DNA of 64,000 nt from Caenorhabditis remanei (taxonomy: Eukaryota; Nematoda; Chromadorea; Rhabditida; Rhabditidae): contig NC_071328.1 of NCBI RefSeq assembly GCF_010183535.1, positions 15,190,001-15,254,000 on the forward strand. Reading direction: 5' to 3'. Numbering within the stretch: the first letter of the stretch is position 1; each line of letters starts with the position of its first letter. Under the pieces are notes generated by a model. It was not told the DNA's origin and did no database searches. It saw only the letters and a list, made by a program, of their open reading frames with translations. The position numbers and the translations under genes were made by a program. This document shows, piece by piece, positions 10,549 to 20,906 of the stretch.

Positions 10549-11064
10549 AAACTCATCCGCCAAAGCTTATTTTGAGTCAGAAGAACGATTTTTAGCATAG
10601 CAACGTCAATGATATCAGAATCTGCAATTAAAAAACCAACCCGCTCCAACGTAGTCGGCACATTGAGCTCGAAAAGCAGCTGAATGTTCTGTGGTATTTT
10701 CATCAGACACGACATTGGACCTCCAACCGGAACAGTCTCAGCAACTCGATTTGCAGCATGGATGTAGTGGGCTATTTCGAATCTAAAAGCATGAAAAATT
10801 GGAAACCATGAAAATATACAGATGCGCTCTACCGCTCTGGTCAGTGTAACTACAATGACAATTTTGTCATTGTAACTTTGCCAGTGTAACTTTTCTTCCG
10901 TTTTTCACTGTTTCGGAAAAGCTTATATGAATACGTACCTGTTAAAACTATCATTAAACGTTGTAGGCAGCACTCTCACCGGACAATTCACCTCATGAGT
11001 CACAGTTCTCCATGGATGACACATGTATTTGGAAGATACACATTGCAAAGACTCCATGCACCAT
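10539..11064 (-). CDS. Two unrecognised exons upstream of the lipase
   Basis: Exons 10939-11064 and 10539-10782 join in phase (AG|A gives Arg). The first contains CMESLQCVSSKYMCHPW with several Cys; the second FEIAHYIHAANRVAETVPVG and ends KLWRM. The stop at 10539-10541 lies inside the MITE at 10403-10548. The cysteines suggest an extracellular protein. They could be N-terminal exons of the lipase or a separate gene; no ATG exon was found upstream. Confidence 0.5.
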
Positions 11065-13060
11065 CTGGAATTGGTCAGTGTAATTTTGTCAGTGTATCTG
11101 TGTCAGTGTAACTTTTCTTCCTTGTTCACAGTCTCCCAAAGTCCGAGAAAGAACTGCAAGGAAATTTTTGATCTCCCCTCGTGAAACGAAAAATTTGAGA
11201 AGTTTGCAGGTCTATAAGTGAATTTTTTAATTTTTAGCGTAAAGCTAAAGATGAAAAAGTCACTTCAATAATGGTTAATGTGATGAATACATCAAAGAAA
11301 AACAATTATTTTTCTAAAAACCATGATATCATGTCTTTTGAGTGTTGAATTTGATAATTTTTCTAAGAAAACAGCATTTTCCACTGAAAATTTATTGGCG
11401 AATTCTCGACTTCAAACTGTATCCAGCTCTCTATTTCTTGACGTTTCCACTTCTATTATAGCTCAAAAAATCCGCAATAAATAGATGTTCATTTCTGATG
11501 GATGGGTCACTTTTTTGCCGAATAAGTTTCGAGAAATATTGAAAAAACTGATTTCTAAGGCCAAAACTTCGATATGTATCAGCGCCTTTATTTTTGCTCC
11601 AAAAATAGTTTTCTTTTTTCCGAAATGTTGCTTTTGGTTTTCTCGTTTTTTGTTATGGACAATTCTCACTATTTACTTCCTTTATTGTTCGTAATTTAAA
11701 TAAAATCAAAATTTTCAGTTGAAAAATAAATAAAAAAATATTTCTGACTACTGTAGCGCGCGGCCTTTGCGCTCCACTGAGAATTTTCCCTTGCAGTTGT
11801 TTTTCGGGGTTTGGGAGACTGTGTTGTTATCAAAATTTTTAACTTTAAAAATACAATAAGCCTACCGACAACTAACACCAAGGTCCTCGGCACCTGCGCA
11901 GTACTCGCACGTCAGAAATTTCTCGCATCGTTGGAGTTCTTGCGTCAAAATTAGATGGATAAGAGGGAAAATGAAAAAATTGAAATTCATCTAGAAATGG
12001 AGAATGGGAATGGTGGCATGTTAGGGTTGGGCAGGTGGAAAGGAAACGTCAATTTTAAATTGGAAAATTGGATTAACTTATGCTGCTGGCGTCGTATAAC
12101 TCAATGGAAAATATTAAATTAAATAATATCTCGGAAATTTTTAAGGATTGAGGCTAAAAGTGGAGTTGGACTACAATTATGAAGTGAAAAAAACCAAAGT
12201 CGGGGAATATAATCGGAAATTTAATTTTGAAAATGACAAATTTGAGAAAGAATTTATATAAAACAAATTTCCAAAACTTATCGAATTATGCCGGAGTTTC
12301 CGAATTTATGCTGAAATTTTAAAATTTATGCTGAAATTTTAAAATTTTCGAAATGCGGAAAAAATGGCAAAAAAACGAATTTTACACCATTATTTTATGT
12401 ATCTGAATTTCAGCAGAAAACGACAGTATTTTGCTTAGAAATTGGTTGACACCGGTTAAAATTGGCTGAAAGCGGCGTAAAATGCTGAAATCAGCTAAAA
12501 GTCACAAAAAAAGTGCTCAGAAATCGGTTGCAATTGGCTCAAACTCATTTTTCTACAATAAAAACGCGTCAACGTCACCCCAGTCGCTCAAATATGGGTT
12601 AAATACAAATTTTGTTTTGTTTGATAAAAACGCGCCCAAGACACCCGTTTTCGATTATAAAAACGGTCAAAGACATGCCAGATGTCCGAATTTCGCATGA
12701 AAACCTCATTTTCGACTATAAAAACGCGTCAAAGGCACGCCAGACATCGACATTTCTCTCGAAAACCGCAAAGTCCCACTAAAAACGCGTTAAAGACACG
12801 CCAGACGCTCGAGTTTCGCATGAAAACCTAATTTACGCCAGAAATTGAAATTGCCCTCTAAAAACGCAATCTTCCACTAAAAATGCGCCAAAGACACACC
12901 AGATATAGAAGTTTCACACAGAAACTCTGAAAGGGATCTTTGAAAAAACAAACGTGAACAAAAATTTGAAAAACCTTTGAAAACTCCATTTTTCATCACT
13001 TAGCCTCATTTCTCGAGCAATTTTCATTTTTAAGTATCACTGCAATTCAAAAATTCAAAA
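11065..13060. other. Intergenic, AT-rich, no gene seen
   Basis: Mostly AT-rich. 12530-12905 holds about five degenerate ~60-bp repeats, each containing a form of AACGCGTCAAAGGCACGCC, a motif also scattered at 14262, 31442, 31601, 54546, 55516, 57321 and 57474. Confidence 0.6.
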
Positions 13061-16000
13061 ATGAAATTCCTATCGACTGCCTTAATCTATCTCCTTATCA
13101 CCTACACAATTTTGAAAACCGAAAAATTATCGAAAGAAGAAAATGAGGAACGACTAAACACTTGCGGGCAACACGATTCAAGTAAGGTCTTTTTTGTGAT
13201 TTTTTAAAAATTCGTTTGACGGAATTTTGTCATTTTAGACAACACCTCCCAACCATCGTTATCCAGAAATTGGTACTGGCTGTCCTATTTTTTAATAGGC
13301 CCGAATGATGGAAATCATGAATCGGCTGCTATTGTGATATCAAAAAGACATATTCTCACACTGTCTTTGCCTGTTTTGGGAAACGGAATGAAATGGAATA
13401 TTGATGGATCGGAATTTAATGGAAAGTGTATGGAGGGGACAAAGTGAGTTTATTTCATACTTGCAAACCGGGCCAAGACGGGCCGACACGGGCCGGTGCG
13501 TAACTCGCTGAGTTTTATGAGCTGAAAAATATACGAAAATGTAGATCTCGACGAGTTCTATCTCCGTGACCCACTACGGGCCGGATGGCTATTTGGTATT
13601 GTGCCGCGGGCCGGGCTAGAATGGCTTTTTTGGCCGTTTTCGCGTTTTTTGGCACTTTTTCCCGGCCCGCGGCACAATAACAGATAGCCATCCGGCCCGT
13701 AGTGAGTCACGGAGATAGAACTCGTCGAGATCTAAATTTTGGTATATTTTTCAGCTCATAAAACTCAGTTTGAAGCGAGTTAAGCGCCGGCCCGTGCCGG
13801 CCCGTTTCGGCCCGGTTTGCAATGAAAATTTAAGTTTTGAAATAGTTTTTAACGTCAGACGTGGAATTTTCCGGTTATTTTGATGTAAAAATCACATTTT
13901 GGCGTTAAAAATGACTGCTTTATGCAGTTTACTTCAATGTTTGCAAACTTCCATCTTTAAAGTCACATATCTCAAAAGTGGGCGGAGCTACGAAAAAATA
14001 ATTAACAATTAAAATGTTGCGAATAAAATTCCACACATTTTTCTAGTTTACAATTTTGTTCCAGCTCCGCCCACTTTTGAGATATGGGTTTTTAAAGATT
14101 ACTTGTGTATATTTATGGCGGTGTAGATTTGTTGCTGAATTTTTGAAATTAACGGTTTAAAAAACTATTTTTGCATTATCTTGGTTCTAATTAGCAATTT
14201 TGAATAAAAAATCAATAAAAACCATTGAAAACACACTAAAAACGGCTTTACAACACATCTGGCGTGCCTTTGACGCGTATTTGGAATCTGCCATTAGTTT
14301 AAATTTACGGCGTAGAATTTTTGACTTTCTGCAATGTTTTTGACTCCCAGGTACCAAGAAACTAAATTTTCAAAAAATAAAAATAAAATTGCCACCGAGT
14401 GGAACCGAACCCAGGTGCTCCGCTGAGGCACCGGTTCATTTTTTCAAACAATTGAGGAAAAATGATGTATTTGGGGTTTTGACGTCTTTACGTTGTTTAA
14501 AATGTACAAATCTCGCAATTTTGATATGAAAATCCATAAAAACCGCCGCTAAACTCCTTTTCAACAAATCTGGACGCGTAATCTGTTGTTTTCCTTCTGA
14601 GACCTATATCTTGAAAGTGGGCGGAGCGAGAACAAAATTTTTAATTAAAAAAATATATAAAACAACATTTTGCAAGTTTTATCAGTTGACACTTTTTTGT
14701 GAGCTCCGCCCACTTTTGAGATTTGGACCTTTAAAGATTCTCACTCGGGCTCCAATGCTGCTTTCTCTAAAGACGCATATCTCAAAAATGGGAGGAGCTA
14801 ACAGAAAGTTGTCAACTGGAAAAATGGAGGTCTATATTTGATTTACACGATAAAATAACTTAACAACAGAAAAAATCAAAAATTTACGAAAATTGACCCC
14901 AAGCGGAATCGAACCCTGGTACCCATTTTCATAGTGGTCCACCTTGACCAACCCCTTCTCGGCCGAACTTAATTTTTGCTAAAAATGTGGTTTCCGACAT
15001 GGAAAATTAGGTTTTGAGTAGGTTTAAACGTCAGACAGTGAATTTTCGGGTTATTTTAATGTAAAAATCACATTTTGGCGTTAAAAATGGCAATTTCCAA
15101 CTCCAAAGGCGTATATCTCAAAAGTGGGCGGAGCTAACAGAACGTTGTCAACTGCAAAAATATAGCCCTAAGTTTTATCTACACAACTGGTATAAATTCA
15201 AATAAAGTATCAACATCTCAATAAATTCGGACAAGGATTTTTGATTTCTAAAACAAAAATTTTTGTCAGTGTAACTTTTTGTCACTGTAAAACTTGAAAA
15301 ATATTTCATTATTTCTGGTCAATTCTGGTCAGTGTACGTAACTTTCAGACCTTTTTTTAAACGATTTTCAGCCATACCGAAGTCCCCCAGCACTTCCTCA
15401 AAAAATTCTCCGTCCAACCTCTCCGTTGCTATCGTTTTCCCCAGAATCCAGGGTGTCCCCAGACACCGATTCAACCTGTCCATGCATACATTCTGCATAT
15501 CTGTGATAAACTCGTCTTCGATCGATACAGTTTTGCTTATACACCAATGATTTTGGATCTTGGAGAGGGTTATGATCTGAAAATCCATCCGCCATGTCTA
15601 GGTGATACTGATATCCGGGATCAAGGAGACTCTGCGCAGTTGTATCGATTCAATTTGCAAAGAGGGCGTGACATTTATACTTCTATGTTGAACGTGAGTA
15701 ATTAAATTAAATTTTGGAACAAAAAAAAATTAATTGAATTCCAGATCACCTACTCCGACGACTATAAAATGCGATGCAGCATGTACGCGCCAAATAACCC
15801 AAAGTCATACGGTAGTCCGTTGGTGAAAATAGTGAATGGAAGGGAGACAATTGTTGGGTTGAGTACACCAAGTGGGTTTCATTTTCATAAAGACCAATAC
15901 AGTTACAGTGACCAAAACATGCAAAATTTTATGGAAATGTTATGAAAGTTTTATATCCCTATAAATATCAAATCCAGACCTCTATTTTTGTAGTTCAAAA

Positions 16001-17002
16001 TGTTTTGATAGCTCCGCCCACTTTTGAGATATGCGGTTTTAAAAATGAAAGGGTAATAATGCGCAGAGAAGCAGGACTTTAACATCGCGTATCTCAAAAG
16101 TGGGCGGAGCTATCAAAAAGTTGTCAACTACAAAAATATAGCCCTAGATTTTATCTAGAAGATAAAATAAATTAAAATTAGAAAAAACTGAAGTTTACAA
16201 AAATTGACCCCAAGTGGGATCGAACCCTGGTACCCGTTGGTGCACCTTGACCAACAACTACTCGGCCAAACTCGATTTTTTCCAAAAAAATGGTTTCCAA
16301 CATGGAAAATAAGGTTTTGAATAGTTTTTGACGCCAGAAATGGAATTTCCCGGTTATTTTGATGTAAAAATCACATTTTCGCGTTGAAAATTAGTAATTT
16401 AGGCTGTTTTCGCAAATTTCCAACTTTAAAGGAGCCGTATCTCAAAAGTGGGCGGAGCTATCAACTACAAAAATGCAGATTTAAATTTGTTCTATCAAAA
16501 TATTAAAATTGAATAAATTCAGACAAGGACTTTTGACTTTTGAAGAAAAGAAAAGTTTTTGTCAGTGTAACTTTTTTATGTCATTGTAAAAATCTTTCCA
16601 GACGACCCCGCCTTTATACGCGGACACCAAGAAACCACATTCTTCAATGTCTCATTTTACCAAAACGAGTTTTGCGTCTTAATCGGTGTCTGTTCGCAAC
16701 GCCTCGTGTCAGAATTCAAAACTACCGCCGGACCAAAGACGACGACGACGCTTCCAGCAATCACAACTACACCGCCAGAATTTCAGATGACCAAGGCACC
16801 CACGGGTCCGTCAGAAAAGTCCCCCAGAAAACCAGATCCACCGCCAAAATCGAGATGGGATACTATGAGTGATGAAGACATTTGGCTCTATTATGTTTAC
16901 AGGAATGTCGAGAAGAGAGAACCGGAAAAGAATGTGGGCGGAGTCAACGTGAAACCACTTTTTGTTGTATTAGTGGTTTATTGTCTTGTTTTCTTCAAAT
17001 AA
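13061..17002 (+). CDS. DUF316 trypsin-like protein, probably inactive
   Basis: Five exons: 13061-13181, 13239-13443, 15372-15693, 15745-15871, 16602-17002 (391 residues). Residues 1-20 are a signal peptide. The trypsin-like region runs to about residue 290. The usual LTAAHC block reads ISKRHILTLSLPV, so the catalytic His is not in place, and the GDSGGP region reads SYGSPLVKI, with Tyr where the Ser should be. DUF316 is a nematode family of S1-like secreted proteins. After it comes a Thr/Pro/Lys-rich linker (TTTTLPAITTTPP), and the C-terminus is hydrophobic (LFVVLVVYCLVFF), suggesting a GPI signal or membrane anchor. Intron 2 holds a palindromic MITE and two SINE copies. AATAAA overlaps the stop. 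Confidence 0.85.
13456..13822. repeat. GC-rich palindromic MITE, copy P1
   Basis: Near-perfect foldback: the left arm starts CATACTTGCAAACCGGGCC and the right arm ends GGCCCGGTTTGCAA, centred on CGGGCCGGGC/GCCCGGCCCG around 13620-13665. It lies in intron 2 of the DUF316 gene. Other copies are at 18137-18609, 43314-43655 and 45070-45428. Confidence 0.9.
14391..14448 (-). repeat. SINE-2 tRNA-like fragment
   Basis: Reverse strand of a unit containing GGGTTCGGTTCCACTCGGTG (B box). Related copies are at 46497-46572, 50893-50975, 53318-53392 and 57610-57690, with weaker ones at 1620-1700, 6505-6570, 17151-17195 and 19138-19180. Confidence 0.6.
14880..15130 (-). repeat. SINE-1 copy d in DUF316 intron 2
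   Basis: The tRNA-like head at 14901-14966 (reverse of CAGGGTTCGATTCCGCTTGG) is followed by the shared SINE body, with AAATCACATTTTGGCG and AAAAGTGGGCGGAGC. Confidence 0.7.
16080..16460 (-). repeat. SINE-1 copy e in DUF316 intron 4
   Basis: The tRNA-like head at 16207-16275 (reverse strand) has lost the TCTCATAG variable-arm segment, and is flanked on both sides by AAAGTGGGCGGAGCTATC motifs at 16095 and 16447. Confidence 0.65.
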
Positions 17003-17530
17003 ATATCAAGAATATGTACAATAATACTCTCGCTCTCTCACTCTCTCTAGGTAACTTCTAAACTGAATATCAGGTGTCCAAAAACCGTTTTTAGGCTTTA
17101 ATTGTTAGAAAATGATATTAAAGCCATAATTTTCCCCAATTTTTTCCAAAAAAGTGGCCAGATGGCTCAGTGCGATTTTTGAGCAAATCATGTTGGTCAG
17201 TGTAACTTTTTGTCAGTGTAACTTTAAAGACGCATAACTCAAAATTGGGCGGAGCTATCAAAACGTTGTCAACTACAAAAATAGAGCTCTAGACGCCATT
17301 ATGTTGTTCCAGATGTCGAACCCAGTCCAGGTATTCCCTAATATAGGAACCCTCGACCAATTAATTTGGGTCTACAACAATGGCAAATTTCCTCCCTTCG
17401 ATATTCTAATCATTTCATCTTATCCAAAAGTTCACATCTCCTCGGAAAGATTATAAGTTCAAACAGCAGTTTTAATTCTTCTCAAAAATAAGATTCCTCA
17501 ACGGGGAATTCAGAAATTAGTTACTCATTT
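17003..17530. other. Broken inverted cassette fragment D
   Basis: Contains the CTCTCACTCTCTCTAGG tract, SINE-2 remnant and small membrane-protein pseudogene in inverted order relative to cassettes A and B, then skips to the cassette's other flank (CCTCGGAAAGATTATAAG). An internal deletion is inferred. Confidence 0.6.
17313..17383 (+). pseudogene. Truncated small membrane-protein pseudogene
   Basis: Begins MSNPVQVFPNIG like the intact copy at 19451, after the same GTTCCAG acceptor. One base is missing after GGAA (GGAACCCTCG against GGAATCCCTCG), shifting the frame, and homology ends after about 75 nt, before the membrane segment. Confidence 0.75.
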
Positions 17531-18136
17531 AACTGGAATGGTGTAAATTCAGGATTTGCACGTTACCCGGATTGGACTCATTGATATCCGAAAAGAAGCT
17601 ACAGAACAGATTAGAATGCATACTGTAGCTATGTATTGTAAAATTGGAGGATACTGTAGCTACAGTAAGATGTGATCATTCGTTGTATATGAATCCAGGT
17701 AGCTGGTCTGCGTAACTTTGAAAGTTACACTGACAAACAAATATTGATCTTAAAGTGGGCGGAGCTACCAGAAATATGTCAACTGCAAAAAATGGGCATT
17801 TTTCGGTGCTTTTGATAGAGAAATTGCTGCAAAAACTGGTTTGGACCAAAATCTAATTATTTGAGTGGTTTTGGTGTCAGAAATCAGGTTTCCAATTTAA
17901 ATTTGAGTCGTGGAGCGTCGAAATCCTGAGAAATCAATTTCCAGCTAGAATAATCGTCCTGAAAACTTATTTTTGATACATTTCAGTGTTGAAAATGCTG
18001 AAATCGCTTTTTGATCACTGTATTCTTTAATGTATGAATGCCCCAATAGTAGGCTGAGCTATTAAAGTTGTTAACTACAAAAATTATGGTTTTGATTTAT
18101 GGAATTTGGCCATTGTAATTTTTTGTCAGTGTAACT

Positions 18137-18609
18137 ATTGTGATATGATTTCATGTAAACCGTACTTGCAAACCGGACCGACCCGCCGGCTCGTATCTCG
18201 CTTCAAACGCGATATTATGAGCTGAAAAATATACCAAAATGTAGATCTCAACGAGTTCTATGTCCGTGACCCACTACGGGCCGGATGGCAATTTGTTAAT
18301 GTGCCGCGGGCCGGGCTAGAATGGCGTTTTTGGCCATTTTCGCGTTTTTTGGCACTTTTTCCCTGCCCGCGGCACATTAACAAATAGCCATCTGGCCCGT
18401 AGTGGGTCACGGACATAGAACTCGCTGAGATCTACATTTTGGTATATTTTTGAGCTCATAATATCGCGTTTGAAGCGAGATACGAGCCGGCCCGGGTCGG
18501 TCCGGTTTGCAAGTACGGTTTACATGAAATCATATCACAATATCGCGTTTAAAGCGAGTTCCGAGCCGGCCGGGGTCAGCCCGGTTTGAAAGTATGATGT
18601 AAACCGTAC
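18137..18609. repeat. GC-rich palindromic MITE, copy P2, with extended arms and an extra half
   Basis: The arms extend about 30 bp past the element ends into TGATATGATTTCATGTAAAC and its reverse complement at 18516-18540. A third partial arm (GAGCCGGCCGGGGTCAGCCC, 18563-18582) follows, ending in GATGTAAACCGTAC. Confidence 0.8.
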
Positions 18610-19267
18610 AATTCCAAATAATACACTGACAAACGTTTTCAAAGTACAAATTCCCTCCCTTTGATATTCTAATCATCTCAATTTATCCAAAAGTTCACAT
18701 CTCCTCAGAAAGATTATGAGTTCAAACAGCATATTTAATTCTTTTGAAAAATAAAAACCACTAGGGGGAATTCAGTAATTAGTTATTCTTTTGATCACAA
18801 CATGGTTGACTGAAGTGGGCGGTTCGAGATATTTTCCAGATAGATTCAGGATATAATTGTCATTCCGTCTTGATTTGCCTTTTGGAAGCTACACATAGGC
18901 TCTTCGCTCTCCGTTCAAAGGCTCAAAGGAACCTTGAGGTATGTTCAGTGAGGATGTTTAGTTTGTAGATGAAATCTAAGGTTGCGCCTTTAATGTCTCG
19001 CTTCTCTGCGCTCTCTCACTCTCTCTAGGTTAGTTCAAAAGTGAATATTAGGTGTCCAAAAACCGTTTTTAGGCTTTAATTGTTAGAAAATAAAATTAAA
19101 TCCATCTGAAACAGAATTTTCCCCAATTTTTCAAAAAGTGACACGATGGCTAGTGAAATTTTCGACAAAATCATGTTCTTTGGCAAATCTTTTTTATTCT
19201 TTGAAAACATTGCAGAAGGTAAAAATTTCGAGTCTAGTTTCTCAGTTTCTTTAAAGGGGAAAGTGGG

Positions 19268-19360
19268 CGGAGTCATCGAAATTTGGTCAGTGTAACTATT
19301 TGTCAGTGTAACTATTTGTCAGTGTAACTATTTGTCAGTGTAACTTTTTGTCAGTGTAAC
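19268..19360 (+). repeat. Tandem GTCAGTGTAACT repeats
   Basis: Five near-identical ~18-bp units, TTTGTCAGTGTAACTA, in tandem. The same unit is scattered singly or in pairs throughout the window (for example 1580-1618, 31030-31090, 11085-11115). Confidence 0.9.
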
Positions 19361-19450
19361 TTTAAAGGCGCATAACTCAAAAGTGGGCGGTGCTATCAAA
19401 AAGTTGCCAACTACAAAAATAGAGCTATAGACGTCATTATGATGTTCCAG

Positions 19451-19687
19451 ATGTCGAACCCAGTCCAGGTATTCCCTAATTTGGGAATCCCTCGACCAAA
19501 CACTATGGAAGTACGACAATGGCAAGCGGAGTATGACCAACAGACTCGCATCATGTGGATCATGATCGCCATAATTTTCGCCATCTTTCTCTTCATCCTT
19601 GGCTATGGCGGCTTTGTCGCCATTTTCGGACCAGAAGATTGGAAGAACCAACCAGTAAAACAAAACATTGCTGGGTATTGGGGATAA
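19451..19687 (+). CDS. Small single-pass membrane protein (cassette C)
   Basis: 78 residues from the ATG at 19451, which directly follows GATGTTCCAG. The N-terminus MSNPVQVFPNLGIPRPN matches the paralogue signature; a charged linker (EVRQWQAEYDQQTR) leads to a hydrophobic segment at about residues 36-62, and the tail ends NIAGYWG. Function unknown. This is the best-preserved copy in the inverted cassettes. Confidence 0.65.
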   Translation: MSNPVQVFPNLGIPRPNTMEVRQWQAEYDQQTRIMWIMIAIIFAIFLFILGYGGFVAIFGPEDWKNQPVKQNIAGYWG

Positions 19688-20606
19688 ATCTATAACTATG
19701 TGTCACGGGGTCTGGGGATGAGTATTGAAAATTAACGTGCTCTGCGAGATCAGCAAAAATTTTTAGAGCGAAATTCAAAATACTGACCAAAAATGCGGGA
19801 AAACTGACATAAATCGGCTCAAAAAGTGGTCGATTAAGCTGCGTAACAAAATCCTACAGTAAAATTTGAATTTGCCGCCAATGTCTATTCGATCTCAGTA
19901 CTCACCCCCAGACCACGTGATATGTGTTTTCCCCATCTTTTTCTTATTATTTATTCATCGTTGTGAATAAAAAATAATTGTTGAAAATTTGTGTTTGGTC
20001 AGTGTAACTCAATTTTGTGAATCTGAAAATGCTCATTTTCGCACTGAAAAGCCACAAAAACAAAAACAGAATGCAGATTTGAAATCAGCGCAAAATTTCA
20101 GTTCCAGTCATATATATCTCGAGCTATTACTCCATCTCGGCTCGGGATCCTTCTCTAATTGGTCAGTGTAACTTTTTGTCAGTGTAACTATAGGCTCTCC
20201 TCAAAACTTGATCTCCCGATCCCCCATTTCTGTTCTTTGCTGCCTATTAGTCATTAGCAAGCTCTCGAAAATTTGAAAGATGATAATTAGTACAAATTAT
20301 CACGCACCTGACAAAAATTACGACGGATTACTGAGTAGTTGTACTTTACTTGAAGGAAAAATGCACTTTTTATGTGTGAGCTCGAGATTTTCAAATAGTT
20401 TCTTTAGTATACTGTTTAAAGGCGCATATCTCAAACGTGAGCGGAGCTATCAAAAAGGTGCATTGACAAGTATGCACGCGACGCGACCGCGCCGCGCCGC
20501 ACCGTACCCTACGCGGAACACTGAACGCCTTCAAAAAGACTTCGCACCCCATGCATCTGTTAAAACAAGAAAACAGTACATATATATTCAAATACTCATC
20601 GGAATA

Positions 20607-20906
20607 TCAATGATTAACAACACGAGCGACTTCTCGTGGAAGCCAATGTGGTGCAAACTTGCACATCAACACAAGAGCCAATAACGCGAGGAAAAACACA
20701 AAAATGACGAATCCCATCCAGAAGTTGACGCATTTTGTGCCAAAGTTTGATGCTCCTGAAGGCAGTGGAGCTTGAAGACGTCCTTGAGCTGCTTCTTGGA
20801 CGTGTACAGACTCCAGTGATTTGATACTTATCGATGGCGACTCCACAGGCGTTGGTGTCTCGCCAGGTGGCCGATTGTAGACTCGCATCTCATAGAGGTA
20901 TGCCAT
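20607..20906 (-). CDS. Putative small single-pass membrane protein
   Basis: 99 residues, single exon. The N-terminus is Pro/Ser-rich (PPGETPTPVESPS), one hydrophobic segment spans about residues 62-84 (FWMGFVIFVFFLALLALVLM), and a short basic tail follows. No acceptor sits next to the ATG, so the 5' end may be incomplete. It is not clearly related to the cassette membrane proteins. Confidence 0.5.
   Translation of the reverse strand: MAYLYEMRVYNRPPGETPTPVESPSISIKSLESVHVQEAAQGRLQAPLPSGASNFGTKCVNFWMGFVIFVFFLALLALVLMCKFAPHWLPREVARVVNH

Larger units (their letters stand above)
18610..20450. repeat. Inverted cassette C
   Basis: Reverse-order copy of cassettes A and B: TTATCCAAAAGTTCACATCT flank, broken VWFPKG-type ORF, CTCTCTAGG tract, small membrane-protein gene, ACCCCCAGACCACGTGATAT 3' flank and the TTTGCTGCCTATTAGTCATT tract. 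It lacks the palindromic MITE found in A and B. Confidence 0.7.

Noticed and set aside
20460..20540. GC-rich run with GCGACGCGACCGCGCCGCGC
   Set aside because: Could be a promoter CpG-like tract, but it is isolated and a weak relative at 47725-47760 gives no consistent context.
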